Assembly (NCBI RefSeq): GCF_000550805.1
Contig: NZ_CP004353.1
Location: 1,860,001-1,924,000 of the forward strand
Source: Corynebacterium vitaeruminis DSM 20294
GTDB lineage: Bacteria > Actinomycetota > Actinomycetes > Mycobacteriales > Mycobacteriaceae
Direction: 5' to 3'
Length of the DNA: 64,000 bases
Every line of letters begins with the position of its first letter. The first letter of the stretch is position 1. Positions 1 through 9,827 of this stretch are shown here, one piece after another. Below the pieces are notes generated by a model. It ran no database searches. It saw only the letters and a list, made by a program, of their open reading frames with translations, and was not told the origin of the DNA. A program made the translations under genes and the position numbers.

Positions 1-151
1 ACGCGGTTCGCGATGACTGCGCGAATTAAGCTAGTGCGAACATGGATAAGGCCACCTCCCGGCGTTGCGGGCGGCAGCCAAAGGTCATATTTACACTGCT
101 AACCGAACAGCTTAGCTCACGAGGCAGGAATCACCAAAAAGCTTTTCACAG

Positions 152-168
152 GCTTGTCGACGCTACGT
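152..168 (-). repeat. Dispersed repeat, half-unit (copy 1)
   Basis: GCTTGTCGACGCTACG matches the minus-orientation form of the dispersed repeat (GCTTGTCGACGCCTACGG) with one base missing. It lies in the M23 upstream region. Confidence 0.55.
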
Positions 169-239
169 GGCTGGTGCTGTGGCTGGTGCGACCTGCGAAG
201 ACTCAAGTTATGGGTGTTTCTGGTGTTTCTGGTGTTTCG
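167..239. repeat. Two short tandem repeats
   Basis: GTGGCTGGTGC occurs twice with a 12-bp period (167-190). GGTGTTTCT occurs two and a half to three times with a 9-bp period (213-239). They are non-coding, and no function can be read from the sequence. Confidence 0.7.
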
Positions 240-326
240 ATCCCCTTCGGGCGCATGCCCGCAGCTATCCACAGGGCGGGCCCGCTTCGGTTTACTGGGC
301 TTGCGGTCCCGGCTAGACCTTGGGGC

Positions 327-836
327 ATGGCGACACTTTTTCGAGCTCTTGTCCTGTCAATCTGCACCGCTTCGTCCTTCCTCGTCGTGTCGTGCGTGGC
401 CGTGGCAGGCCCGGCGCGCGCCTACGTCAATCCCGCCACGGGCGGGCCCTCCCCGCGCGGGGTGGTGCGCGGCTTCGACAACCCGCCGCAGAACTGGCTG
501 CCGGGCCATCGCGGGGTGGACCTCGACGCCCGCGTGGGCCAGGCAATCCTGTCGGCCGGCTCGGGGCGCGTGGCCTTCGCCGGGACGGTGGCCGGGGTGC
601 CAGCGGTCTCCGTCGACCACGCGGGCGGGATCCGCACCACCTACCAGCCGGTGGCTGCCCTCGTCCGCGAGGGCGAGGAGGTAGCCGAGGGGCAGCCGAT
701 CGGGACACTGCTTCCCACGACCGACGGCTCGCGCGGGCTGCACTGGGGCGCGCGCACGGGACCTAACGAGTACGTCAACCCGCTGGGGCTTCTCGCACCG
801 CCCAAGATCAGGCTCAAGCCGCAGCCGGGCGGCTAG
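327..836 (+). CDS. Secreted M23-family (LytM-like) peptidase, rpsB-adjacent
   Basis: A 169-residue exported protein with an M23 peptidase fold, expected to act on or bind peptidoglycan outside the membrane. ATG 327 is chosen because it gives a good signal peptide (residues 1 to about 32, ending PARA before YVNP). The open frame upstream does not resemble the family. The metal motif HRGVDLD gives His61 and Asp65. The second motif reads GLHWG, so only His139 of the usual HxH is present. The equivalent rpsB-neighbouring actinobacterial proteins also read LHWGAR, so this may be a family trait and not a lesion. Catalytic activity is uncertain. Its stop overlaps the convergent xerC stop in a shared CTAG. 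Confidence 0.85.
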   Translation: MATLFRALVLSICTASSFLVVSCVAVAGPARAYVNPATGGPSPRGVVRGFDNPPQNWLPGHRGVDLDARVGQAILSAGSGRVAFAGTVAGVPAVSVDHAGGIRTTYQPVAALVREGEEVAEGQPIGTLLPTTDGSRGLHWGARTGPNEYVNPLGLLAPPKIRLKPQPGG

Positions 837-1783
837 GCGCGGGGGTGAGCCTGGTCGAAGGCGTCTTTGAGCCGCTGCGTGCTCACGTGGGTGTAGATCT
901 GCGTTGTCTGCAGCGAAGAGTGGCCGAGCAGCTCCTGGACGATGCGCAGGTCCGCTCCCCCGTCGAGGACGTGGGTGGCCGAGGAGTGCCTGAGCGCGTG
1001 GGGGCCGAGCCCGCTGACGTCGACCTGCCTGCCCGCGCGCTCGACGACGCGGCGCACCTGGCGCGGATCGATGCGCCCGCCGCGAACGCCCACGAAGAGC
1101 GCCTGCTGGCCGGGCGCGGCGAGCTGGGGGCGGGACTCGTCGAGCCAGGATCGAAGCGCCTCGTGCGCCTTCTTCCCGAACGGGACGAGCCGCTGCTTGT
1201 TTCCCTTGCCCGTCACCCGGATGAGCCGCTTGGGAAGGTCGAGATCCTCGACGTTCGCGCCCGCCAGCTCGGAGACGCGGATGCCGGTGGCGTAGAGGAG
1301 CTCCAGGATCGCCTCGTCGCGGCGCACCTCGTGCTCGCTGCCGTGGGTGGCGGCGTGCATGAGTTCCTCGGCCTGGTTCTTGGACAAGACCTTGGGCAGG
1401 GGCCGCTCGGCGGCGGGGGCGGCAAGGCGGGCGGCCTCGTCCTTGCCGAGGAGCCCGCGCTTGACCAGCCAGGTCGACAGCCCGCGCGCGGCGGCTGTGC
1501 GGCGGGCGATGGTCGCCCGCGACCTGCCCGCCTCGACGGCCTCGGCGAGCCAGAGCCTGAGGTTCCCGAGGGTGAAGTCGGCAAGATCCGGGCTGCCTTC
1601 GGCGAAGCTTTGCAGGTCGGAGACGTAGCCGCGCACGGTGGCGGGCGATCGGCCCTTGACGAACAGCAGGTGCTCGCCGTATTCCTCGATCAGCTCCCCC
1701 AACTGCGTGAGCGAGGGCGAAGCCGAAGAACCGGAGCTGTGGTCCCGGTCTTCGTGCTTCGCCCTCGCTACTGACTCACCCAT
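833..1783 (-). CDS. xerC: Tyrosine recombinase XerC
   Basis: A 316-residue site-specific recombinase that resolves chromosome dimers at dif, normally with XerD. It has an N-terminal SAM-like DNA-binding domain (about residues 28-118) and a C-terminal catalytic domain. All catalytic residues are visible: Arg169 (GIRVSEL), Lys193 (TGKGNK), His262 and Arg265 (HALRHSS), His288 (LLGHSS) and Tyr297 (QIYTHV). Length and position between the M23 gene and dprA match other actinobacteria. The upstream region carries a DtxR-like box and a second inverted repeat. The stop overlaps the M23 gene stop by four bases. Confidence 0.96.
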   Translation of the reverse strand: MGESVARAKHEDRDHSSGSSASPSLTQLGELIEEYGEHLLFVKGRSPATVRGYVSDLQSFAEGSPDLADFTLGNLRLWLAEAVEAGRSRATIARRTAAARGLSTWLVKRGLLGKDEAARLAAPAAERPLPKVLSKNQAEELMHAATHGSEHEVRRDEAILELLYATGIRVSELAGANVEDLDLPKRLIRVTGKGNKQRLVPFGKKAHEALRSWLDESRPQLAAPGQQALFVGVRGGRIDPRQVRRVVERAGRQVDVSGLGPHALRHSSATHVLDGGADLRIVQELLGHSSLQTTQIYTHVSTQRLKDAFDQAHPRA

Positions 1784-1892
1784 AGTGCATAACCTTAGTG
1801 CGCGGTCGCGCCGAATTCACCCAGCCGCCTTGCGGCCCGGCGCACCCATCGCACGCGCCCGAGGACCAGCCCGAACCTCAAACGCTGCTAAC

Positions 1893-1911
1893 TTAGGCTT
1901 GCCTCACCTAC
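1893..1911. promoter_or_regulatory. DtxR-type iron box (putative)
   Basis: TTAGGCTTGCCTCACCTAC differs from the DtxR/IdeR consensus TTAGGTTAGCCTAACCTAA at four positions and keeps the palindromic TAGG...CCTA core. It lies 110-128 bp upstream of xerC. No iron gene is adjacent. The match was made by eye. Confidence 0.45.
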
Positions 1912-1927
1912 CCTACCGGGCGTTAGA

Positions 1928-1948
1928 AAGTTATGCAACCCTAACTTT
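1928..1948. repeat. Inverted repeat AAAGTTA...TAACTTT
   Basis: AAAGTTA (1928-1934) and TAACTTT (1942-1948) form a perfect 7-bp inverted repeat with a 7-bp loop that covers the dprA stop codon. It could be a small operator or a weak 3' hairpin. Confidence 0.4.
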
Positions 1949-3107
1949 GAATCCCCCTCCGCATCCACCCGCTGCCCTTTCGCTCCACGAGTCCTTGGGA
2001 CTCCAGCGCCACCAAGAGGTGCAGGCACAGCGCGACCGTCACCCCGGCGTCCGCGGCCGCCTCGGTGGCCGACCGCGGCTTATCGCCCAGCGCGTCGAAG
2101 ACCCGCAGCTCGTTCCGGCTCAGCGATTGGACGGGGCTCGCCGCAAAGTCCAGCTCGTATTGCTTGTCGACGTCTACCTCCCCCACCGCGGACAAAAGCG
2201 ACCGAATCTCGTCGGCGCTGCACACGAGCTCCGCCTCGTGGTTGCGGATGCGCTCGTGGCACCCGAGCGAGCCCACCGTGGTGATCGGCCCCGGCACCGC
2301 CATCGCGACCCGCCCCAGCCCGCTTGCCCAGCTCAGCGTGTTGAGCGCGCCCGAGCGCCACGCAGCCTCCACCACGACGGTGCCTTGGGACAGCGCCGCC
2401 ACCAACCGGTTCCGGGTGAGGAAGCGGTGCCGGTGCGGGGTGGCGCCCGGCGGGTATTCGCTCACGATGACGTTGCGGCGCGCGATCTCATCAAAGAGCC
2501 GCGAGTTGCGCGAGGGGTAGTCGCGGTCGATGCCGCAGGCCGCGACGCAGACCGTGGGCGTGCCGTTGGCCAGCGCTTCCGTGTGCGCCACCGTGTCCAC
2601 GCCGAGCGCGCCGCCGGAAACGATGGTCCACTGGTGGGCCGCGAGCCCGCCAACCAGCAGCGAGGTGGCCTGCCTGCCGTAGGAGCTCACAGCCCGGGTG
2701 CCCACCATCGCCACCGCCTGGGTACTCAAGCGCGCGAGGTCTCCCTCGCCGCGGACCCACAACGCGTGGGGCGGGACCGCGTCGTCCTGGTAGGAGCGGA
2801 TGTGGGGGCTCGCCCCGGAGGCGCAGAACCCGAAGGCCCGCTCGAGCTCCTCCCGCGGCCACTCGGGATGGCCGGGGTGGATGATCCGGCCGCCGAGGTC
2901 CGCGGCGATGGCTAGGTCGTCGGCCGAGCGATCCCACTCGTGGCGCGCCTGCGTCGCGGGAAGCAGCGGGCCCAGCCAGTCCTCGCGGTTCTTGATGGCA
3001 AACGCCAGCTCGTCGGCGGTCTTGCCCTGGCTGAGCAACCCCGTGAGGTGCGCGTTCGGGCCCTCCACCACGCGGGAGAGGTAGGCCCAGGATTCCGGCG
3101 CGCTCAT
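1941..3107 (-). CDS. dprA: DNA processing protein DprA/Smf
   Basis: A 388-residue Rossmann-like protein that, in transformable bacteria, binds incoming single-stranded DNA and loads RecA. Family features are a helical N-terminus, the core VAMVGTRAVSSYGRQ followed by SGGALGVDTVAHTEAL, the ACGIDRDYP and GTVVVEAA strands, and a C-terminal winged-helix-like segment. The ATG at 3107 overlaps the TGA of a 26-codon mini-ORF made by the 77-bp duplication. Before that event it would have overlapped the comM stop directly, so translational coupling to the upstream gene is likely. Confidence 0.95.
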   Translation of the reverse strand: MSAPESWAYLSRVVEGPNAHLTGLLSQGKTADELAFAIKNREDWLGPLLPATQARHEWDRSADDLAIAADLGGRIIHPGHPEWPREELERAFGFCASGASPHIRSYQDDAVPPHALWVRGEGDLARLSTQAVAMVGTRAVSSYGRQATSLLVGGLAAHQWTIVSGGALGVDTVAHTEALANGTPTVCVAACGIDRDYPSRNSRLFDEIARRNVIVSEYPPGATPHRHRFLTRNRLVAALSQGTVVVEAAWRSGALNTLSWASGLGRVAMAVPGPITTVGSLGCHERIRNHEAELVCSADEIRSLLSAVGEVDVDKQYELDFAASPVQSLSRNELRVFDALGDKPRSATEAAADAGVTVALCLHLLVALESQGLVERKGSGWMRRGIQS

Positions 3108-3230
3108 GCCGCGCTCACCAGCTCGGTGTCGCTGCGCAGCTCGAGCGCGCGGGAGAGGTAGGCCCAGGATTCCGGCGCGCTCATGCCGCGCTCACCAGCT
3201 CGGTGTCGCTGCGCAGCTCGAGCGCGCGGG
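3071..3230. repeat. 77-bp tandem duplication across the comM/dprA junction
   Basis: Bases 3071-3153 recur exactly at 3148-3230, a shift of 77 bp. The copies share a 6-bp CGCGGG overlap that probably mediated the event. Matching stops at 3070/3147 on the left and 3154/3231 on the right. The copies are identical, which suggests a recent event or an assembly artefact. Confidence 0.95.
3104..3184 (-). CDS. 26-codon chimeric mini-ORF created by the duplication
   Basis: The peptide has the first 12 residues of DprA (MSAPESWAYLSR) followed by the last 14 of ComM (ALELRSDTELVSAA). Its ATG overlaps the comM TGA as ATGA, and its TGA overlaps the dprA ATG in the same way. It is probably a by-product with no function of its own, but ribosomes could pass through it from comM to dprA. 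Confidence 0.5.
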   Translation of the reverse strand: MSAPESWAYLSRALELRSDTELVSAA

Positions 3231-4728
3231 CGACGTGGCTCAGGTCGGGCCGGGCGGCCTCCTCGAGGTCGCACAGCGTCCAGGCGAGCCTCAGCGAGCG
3301 GTCGCAGCCGCGCTGGCTGATCGTGCCGTTGCCCAGATACGCGGCGAGCATGCCCATCCCCTCCTCGTCCGCGGGATAGCGCTTGCGCAGCACGTGGGGG
3401 TTCATGGCGGCATTCGGAATCCTGCCGAAGCCCGCCCTCTCCCACCGGTGCGCGGCGCGATCGCGGACCGCCTGCACGCGTTCGGCGATGGCGGCGCTCG
3501 ACTCTACCTCGGGTTCGGCCAGCATCGCGCCGCGGGAGCGGGTCCGGACGATGATGTCGATGCGGTCTCGCAGCGGGCCCGAGATGTTGGACAGGTAGTT
3601 CGCCCGCTCCCGCGAGGTGCACGTGCACAGCGCAGGCTCCTCTGCCGCGCACCGACAGGGATTGGCCGCGAGCACCAGCTGGAAGCTCGCCGGAAAGGTC
3701 ACGTCCTGGCGCGAACGCACGAGGCGGACGCTCCCCTCCTCGATCGGCGTGCGCAGACAGTCAAGGGTCTGGGCCGGAATCTCGCTCACCTCGTCGAGGA
3801 AGAGGACTCCCCGGTGCGCCTGGGTCACCGCCCCCGGCACGGGCGTCCCCGCGCCCCCTCCCAGGAGTGCTGCGCGCGTGATCGAGTGGTGCGGCGCCAC
3901 GAAGGGCGGCCGCCCCGAAGGGTCCGCGCTCGCGTGCGGGGCGACGGAGCGGATGGTGGCCACCTCCAGCTGCTCGGAGTGGCTAAGCGGCGGCAGGATC
4001 GTGGGAAGCCGCTCCGCGATCATCGACTTGCCCGAGCCTGGCGGGCCGATGAGCATGCAGTGGTGCGCGCCGGCCGCGGCCACCTCGGCGGCAAACTTGG
4101 CCTCCTTCTCACCCACGACATCGGACATGTCGAGGTGGCGGGTGGCTGCGGCTGTCCTCCGGGCCGGCGCGAGCTTCTCTGCGACCTCCGAGGCCGTCTC
4201 GAGGATCGCCTCGTTCCGCGCCCACAACACGGCCTCGCGAAGGCTCGCGGCGGCGAGAACCTCGAGGCCGTCGATGATCTGCGCCTCCTGGGCGTTGGCC
4301 AACGGGAGGACCACCGTCGAAAGCCCCGCGGCCTTGGCCGCCAGCAGCGCGGGCAGCACCCCGCGCACCTCCCGCAGCCCGCCGTCGAGCCCGACCTCGC
4401 CGAGCAGCATCGTCGAGCGCAGCCGCGCCCGCATGGCGTAGTCCTCGGCCGCGGCCGAGAGGATGGCCAGGCACATGGCCAGATCCAGCTGCGAGCCAGA
4501 CTTGCGCAGCGACGCCGGGGTGAGCGAGACGATGACCTTCGTCTTCGGCCAACTCAGCCCGGAGTTGAGCGCGGCCGTCTTCATCCGGTCCCGAGACTCG
4601 GCGATCGCCGTGTCAGCGAGCCCCACGATAAACGTGCCGGGCAGCCCGGCGCCGACGTTGGCCTCCACCTCGACCACCTGGGAGTCAACGCCCACGACCA
4701 CCGCGGATAGGGCCTTAGCGAGCGCCAC
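3181..4728 (-). CDS. comM: ComM/YifB family Mg-chelatase-like AAA+ ATPase
   Basis: A 515-residue AAA+ ATPase. ComM is a helicase that promotes branch migration during integration of transforming DNA. It has an N-terminal ChlI-like domain starting ALAKALSAVVVGVDSQVVEVE, a Walker A GPPGSGKS in the middle, Walker B GVLFLDEVSE, and a C-terminal Mg-chelatase domain. GTG 4728 is chosen because GAAGGGGATCGATC precedes it as a ribosome site and family members begin MALAKA. Longer starts lie inside yraN. It overlaps the end of yraN by 14 bases. Its stop lies in the second copy of the duplication. Confidence 0.95.
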   Translation of the reverse strand: MALAKALSAVVVGVDSQVVEVEANVGAGLPGTFIVGLADTAIAESRDRMKTAALNSGLSWPKTKVIVSLTPASLRKSGSQLDLAMCLAILSAAAEDYAMRARLRSTMLLGEVGLDGGLREVRGVLPALLAAKAAGLSTVVLPLANAQEAQIIDGLEVLAAASLREAVLWARNEAILETASEVAEKLAPARRTAAATRHLDMSDVVGEKEAKFAAEVAAAGAHHCMLIGPPGSGKSMIAERLPTILPPLSHSEQLEVATIRSVAPHASADPSGRPPFVAPHHSITRAALLGGGAGTPVPGAVTQAHRGVLFLDEVSEIPAQTLDCLRTPIEEGSVRLVRSRQDVTFPASFQLVLAANPCRCAAEEPALCTCTSRERANYLSNISGPLRDRIDIIVRTRSRGAMLAEPEVESSAAIAERVQAVRDRAAHRWERAGFGRIPNAAMNPHVLRKRYPADEEGMGMLAAYLGNGTISQRGCDRSLRLAWTLCDLEEAARPDLSHVARALELRSDTELVSAA

Positions 4729-5089
4729 GATCGATCCCCTTCGTGTGGCGGACCTGCGGCGGCATGCCCTCCGCAACCAGCACCCCGATGACGTCGAAGC
4801 GGACATCTGCCCAGGGCCGCCCTTCGAGCCAGCGCGCGGCGGCGAGCCTCAGCCTGCGCAGCTTGCGCGGGCTCACGGACTCCTCCACGCCGAAGGCCTG
4901 GGTGCGCCGCGTCTTTACCTCAATGAAGCACAGCTCCCCGTCTTTCTCGGCGATGATGTCGATCTCGCCCTCCTTGAACGGGACGTTGCGCTCGACGATC
5001 TCGTAGCCGTGCTGCACAAGGAATTCCGCGGCGACGTTTTCCCCCTGTTTTCCTAGCTCTTTTCTCGATGTAACCGCTGCCTGGTGCAT
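4715..5089 (-). CDS. YraN/UPF0102 nuclease-like protein
   Basis: A 124-residue small protein of the UPF0102 family with an endonuclease-like fold. The conserved core GEIDIIAEKDGELCFIEVKTRR is visible near residues 41-62, with the acidic and lysine residues of the restriction-nuclease-like site. It sits at the head of a yraN-comM-dprA-xerC run, as in many bacteria, and overlaps the comM start. Its biochemical role is not established. Confidence 0.9.
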   Translation of the reverse strand: MHQAAVTSRKELGKQGENVAAEFLVQHGYEIVERNVPFKEGEIDIIAEKDGELCFIEVKTRRTQAFGVEESVSPRKLRRLRLAAARWLEGRPWADVRFDVIGVLVAEGMPPQVRHTKGIDRGAR

Positions 5090-5194
5090 GGTTTCCCTCC
5101 CCTAGTGTGGTGTCGCGGCGACCCCCGCCGCCGTCACCACGCATTGTGTCGGGCCACGCTGGCTTCAACAACCCCCGTTGCGCAACGCCGCCGT

Positions 5195-5237
5195 TTTCTG
5201 TGGATAACTCCGACCACCGCCGAGTTGTCCACAGAAA
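5195..5237. promoter_or_regulatory. Inverted repeat with DnaA-box-like arms
   Basis: Left arm TTTCTGTGGATAACTC (5195-5210) pairs with GAGTTGTCCACAGAAA (5222-5237) with one mismatch over 16 bp and an 11-bp spacer. Each arm contains a DnaA box or near-box: TGTGGATAA is perfect and TTGTCCACA has one change. It is the main content of the 266-bp gap 5090-5355, with a GTTGCGCAAC palindrome near 5177. Confidence 0.6.
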
Positions 5238-5310
5238 TCGGGCCCGCGCAAAGGCTCCGGTTGCGCGGGATCGAAAACCTGATATGCTGCTTGGCCCTCC
5301 TCGAAACGCA

Positions 5311-5341
5311 AGAAAGCCCTCCCCGAAAAAGAAGGAAGGGC
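5311..5341 (-). terminator. Intrinsic terminator after the DUF2469 gene
   Basis: On the minus strand, GCCCTTCC (5334-5341) pairs with GGGGAGGGC (5316-5324) and is followed by TTTCTTG. It lies just downstream of the DUF2469 stop. Confidence 0.6.
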
Positions 5342-5355
5342 CAGCGGAAGGGCAG

Positions 5356-5661
5356 CTAGTCCGGGATGATGAGCTCAGGCTTGTCGAGCTCCTCGATGTT
5401 GACGTCCTTGTAGGTGATCACGCGCACGTAGCGCACGAAACGCGCCGAGCGGTACATGTCCCACACCCAGGCGTCCGACATGCGCACCTCGTAGTAGACG
5501 TCGCTGCCCTGGGTGTGCGGGATGAGCTGGACCGCATTGGCCAGGTAGAAGCGGCGCTCGGTCTCCACGACGTAGGAGAATTGGCTGACCACGTCGCGGT
5601 ACTCGCGATACAGCGACAGCTCGACTTCGGCCTCATAGTTGTCGAGTTCTTCTGCACTCAT
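5356..5661 (-). CDS. DUF2469 family protein
   Basis: A 101-residue acidic protein, starting MSAEELDNYEAEVELSLYRE, that is highly conserved in actinobacteria next to rnhB (compare Rv2901c). The function is unknown. No signal peptide or membrane segment is present. ATG 5661 has GAAGGCGGAG as a ribosome site, and the gene begins 18 bases after the rnhB stop, so the two are probably co-transcribed. A terminator follows. Confidence 0.93.
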   Translation of the reverse strand: MSAEELDNYEAEVELSLYREYRDVVSQFSYVVETERRFYLANAVQLIPHTQGSDVYYEVRMSDAWVWDMYRSARFVRYVRVITYKDVNIEELDKPELIIPD

Positions 5662-5679
5662 TTCTCCGCCTTCCGGACT

Positions 5680-6333
5680 TTAGGCTTCCTGTTGCGCGAG
5701 CCACTGCCTGTGCGCAGCGCCCACATTGGCATAACTATATCTATGCTCGGGGCATCCGCCGTGTTGACTCACCGCGAGCATGTGCGCCTTCGTGCCGTAT
5801 CCCTTGTGCCCGGCCAACCCGTACCCCGGGTAGCGCCGGTCCAGCTCGGCCATGAGGGTGTCGCGGTGGTGCTTGGCCAGAACGCTCGCCGCGGCGATGC
5901 AGCGGGCGGAGGCGTCGCCGCCGATGACGGGCAGGGTGGGCATCGGGAAGCCCGGCACCCGCATGGCGTCAGTTAGCACGTAGCCGGGCTGGACCGCAAG
6001 CCGCGCGACCGCCCGCCGCATCCCGGAGATGTTGGCGTGCTGGATGCCCAGGCGATCGATCGCGGCGGCGGGGATGTCCACGATCGAAAAGGCCACCGCG
6101 TACTTCTGGATGAGCGGAAAGAGCTCCTCGCGGGAGCGCTCCGAGAGCTGCTTGGAATCGGTAAGCCCGTCGAGCTGCGGGATCGTGCGATCCGGCATGA
6201 TGCAGGCCGCGATCGTGATCGGCCCGCAGCACGCGCCGCGGCCGGCCTCGTCCACGCCCGCGACGGGGCCGAGGCCGCACTTGCCCAGGGCGACCTCGTA
6301 GGTGCGCAGCTGCTTGAGCGTCCGGATGGTCAC
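5680..6333 (-). CDS. rnhB: Ribonuclease HII
   Basis: A 217-residue nuclease that cuts the RNA strand of RNA-DNA hybrids and removes misincorporated ribonucleotides. The catalytic Asp-Glu pair is in GVDEAGRG near residue 27, with SKQLSERSR and the third acidic region near [17 protein letters not shown] start at 6333 is used. The gene follows lepB by 16 bases in the minus-strand run lepB-rnhB-DUF2469. Confidence 0.96.
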   Translation of the reverse strand: MTIRTLKQLRTYEVALGKCGLGPVAGVDEAGRGACCGPITIAACIMPDRTIPQLDGLTDSKQLSERSREELFPLIQKYAVAFSIVDIPAAAIDRLGIQHANISGMRRAVARLAVQPGYVLTDAMRVPGFPMPTLPVIGGDASARCIAAASVLAKHHRDTLMAELDRRYPGYGLAGHKGYGTKAHMLAVSQHGGCPEHRYSYANVGAAHRQWLAQQEA

Positions 6334-6349
6334 TGTCGTGGGATGGCTC

Positions 6350-7168
6350 CTAGCCCTGGATGTCGATGTGCGGGACGCCGCCGATGCGGTTGAGCGGGAA
6401 CAGGATGAACTGGACCTTGCCCTTGATGTTCTCGCGCGGGATCGTGCCCTGGTACTGGTCGCCCAGGTGGTAGCGGGAGTCCGCGGAGTTGGTGCGGTTG
6501 TCGCCCATCATGAAGTAGTTGCCCTCCGGCACCGTGATCGGGCCGAAGTAGAAGCCGCCGCAGGCGTCGGAGCCGGTGGTCGGGTCCACCGGGTAGGCCG
6601 GCGGGTTGAGCGTGTACGAGCTGTCGATCTCCTTGCCGTCGACCATGATGCCTGGGTCGCCTTGGAGGCACTGGACGGTCTGCCCGCCCTTGGCCACGAT
6701 GCGCTTGACTAGGTCGTTCTCGTCGGGGGCCACGAGACCCACCAGCGAACCCAGGTTCTGCAGGCCGCGGATGACGGTGTTGCTGCTGCGCTGGGAGGTG
6801 TAGCGCTCGTTCCAAGAGTCGGGCCCCTTGAACACCACGACGTCGCCCGGCTCCGGGTCGCCGAAGGTGTAGCTCAGCTTGTCCACGAAGATGCGGTCGC
6901 CGGTGCAGCCGGTGCAACCGTGCAGCGTCGGCTCCATCGACTGCGACGGGATCATGTAGACGCGGCCGACGAAGGTCTGCAGCACCATGATGATAACGAG
7001 CGTCAGCACGATCACCACGGGGATCTCCACGTACCAGGGCGCGGACTTCTCCTGGTTGTCGGTGCGCTTCTCCGGGTTTCCTAGCGGAGAGCCGTGCCGG
7101 GGCTGGTAGGGGCCCTGCGGCTGGGCGTCGTCATGGGGTTTCGCATTCACGTCGAACAACTCTAGCAT
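6350..7168 (-). CDS. lepB: Signal peptidase I
   Basis: A 272-residue membrane protease that removes signal peptides from exported proteins. It has a cytosolic N-terminus of about 45 residues, one membrane helix (about 47-66), then the catalytic Ser77 in [11 protein letters not shown] and Lys97 in [10 protein letters not shown]. The box [15 protein letters not shown] is present. ATG 7168 is favoured over the upstream 7231 because the extra residues would overlap the rplS terminator. The ribosome site before it is weak. Confidence 0.94.
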   Translation of the reverse strand: MLELFDVNAKPHDDAQPQGPYQPRHGSPLGNPEKRTDNQEKSAPWYVEIPVVIVLTLVIIMVLQTFVGRVYMIPSQSMEPTLHGCTGCTGDRIFVDKLSYTFGDPEPGDVVVFKGPDSWNERYTSQRSSNTVIRGLQNLGSLVGLVAPDENDLVKRIVAKGGQTVQCLQGDPGIMVDGKEIDSSYTLNPPAYPVDPTTGSDACGGFYFGPITVPEGNYFMMGDNRTNSADSRYHLGDQYQGTIPRENIKGKVQFILFPLNRIGGVPHIDIQG

Positions 7169-7211
7169 TGAGCGTTCCCGGCGCCGGAAGGCCTGCGCCG
7201 AACCAGAAAAG

Positions 7212-7260
7212 AAAAAATCCCGGCCCGGCACCTCGCATAATGGAGGAAACCGGACCGGGA
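7212..7260 (-). terminator. Intrinsic terminator after rplS
   Basis: On the minus strand, TCCCGGTCCGGT (7249-7260) pairs with GCCGGGCCGGGA (7218-7229) and is followed by TTTTTTC. It separates rplS from lepB. Confidence 0.85.
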
Positions 7261-7291
7261 CCTAGCTGGCGCCGTGGGCCAAGGCGAGCGC

Positions 7292-7633
7292 TTAGCGCTT
7301 CTCCTTGATCTTGGCGGCCTTACCACGCAGGTCGCGCAGGTAGTACAGCTTTGCACGACGGACATCGCCGCGGGTTGCAACCTCGATCTTCTCGATGTTC
7401 GGGGTGTGCACCGGGAAGGTACGCTCGACACCGATGCCGAAGGACACCTTGCGGACGGTGAAAGTCTCGCGGATGCCGTCGCCCTGGCGGCGAATGACAA
7501 CGCCCTTGAACAGCTGGGTACGGGTCTTGTTACCCTCGATGACCTTGACGTACACGTTCAGGGTGTCGCCCGGGCGGAAATCAGGGATGTCGTTGCGCAG
7601 GGATGCTGCATCAACCTTGTCGAGAATGTTCAT
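7292..7633 (-). CDS. rplS: 50S ribosomal protein L19
   Basis: A 113-residue ribosomal protein at the 30S-50S interface. ATG 7633 gives the family start [13 protein letters not shown]. The core [31 protein letters not shown] and the basic end [17 protein letters not shown] are typical. The gene stands alone with its own leader and terminator, divergent from the thiamine operon. Confidence 0.97.
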   Translation of the reverse strand: MNILDKVDAASLRNDIPDFRPGDTLNVYVKVIEGNKTRTQLFKGVVIRRQGDGIRETFTVRKVSFGIGVERTFPVHTPNIEKIEVATRGDVRRAKLYYLRDLRGKAAKIKEKR

Positions 7634-7880
7634 TAAGACAATCCTTACATTCAAAGGAAAGAGGACCCTGGCGGCACTTCCCACGACTGGGCGCTCGGCC
7701 GGTTCATATCCACTACAAATTCATCGCGACCACCCGGAGCCGCTGGCGGCCGGGTAGACAACCAGAGAATTATTACACGATCGGGGCATAAAAAACAAGT
7801 TGAGGTTTGCTTTTTCGCTTGTCGACGCCCACGGTACGCGTCGAAAAGCGAAAAACTGGGCGAAAGGCCTCCTTCGTGGC
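7634..7880. other. rplS leader and divergent rplS/thiC intergenic region
   Basis: No coding gene is supported. The segment holds the rplS untranslated leader on the minus strand, a complete inverted-pair copy of the dispersed repeat at 7811-7855, and the upstream edge of the thiC promoter. Confidence 0.6.
7811..7855. repeat. Dispersed repeat, complete inverted pair (type copy)
   Basis: TTTTTCGCTTGTCGACGC (7811-7828) and GCGTCGAAAAGCGAAAAA (7838-7855) are inverted with one mismatch around a 9-bp loop CCACGGTAC. T and A runs at the two ends would let the hairpin resemble a terminator in either direction. This is the only full pair in the window and defines both half-units. Confidence 0.85.
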
Positions 7881-7886
7881 TACAAT
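7881..7886 (+). promoter_or_regulatory. -10 hexamer of the thiamine operon (putative)
   Basis: TACAAT lies about 12 bases before the riboswitch begins, the right place for the start of the thi transcript. No good -35 is visible. Confidence 0.5.
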
Positions 7887-7896
7887 GCGAGACTGT

Positions 7897-9823
<1,927 letters not shown>

Positions 9824-9827
9824 GACC

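Larger units (their letters stand above)
1..326. other. Intergenic region on the rpsB side of the M23 gene
   Basis: No gene is supported here. By synteny this is the space between a divergent rpsB (outside the window) and the M23 peptidase gene. The reading frame stays open upstream of the peptidase start from 42, but that stretch lacks the signal-peptide start and does not look coding. The region holds two small tandem repeats (167-190 and 213-239), a half-copy of the dispersed repeat at 152-168, and a single DnaA-box-like TATCCACAG near 266-274. The rpsB promoter is probably here, but no clear hexamers could be assigned. Confidence 0.5.

Noticed and set aside
42..326. N-terminal extension of the M23 peptidase
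   Set aside because: It would bury the signal peptide and run across tandem repeats and a dispersed-repeat copy. The start at 327 explains the protein better.
3104..3652. 182-codon open frame inside comM that ends in the mini-ORF
   Set aside because: It is out of frame with comM for most of its length and lacks motifs. Only the last 26 codons have a plausible start.
5195..5237. Possible replication origin from the DnaA-box repeat
   Set aside because: There are only two boxes, no AT-rich unwinding region, and no dnaA, dnaN or parAB genes in the window.
139..7828. Dispersed repeat as a KOPS-type polarity sequence
   Set aside because: Copies occur in both orientations at similar frequency across the window.
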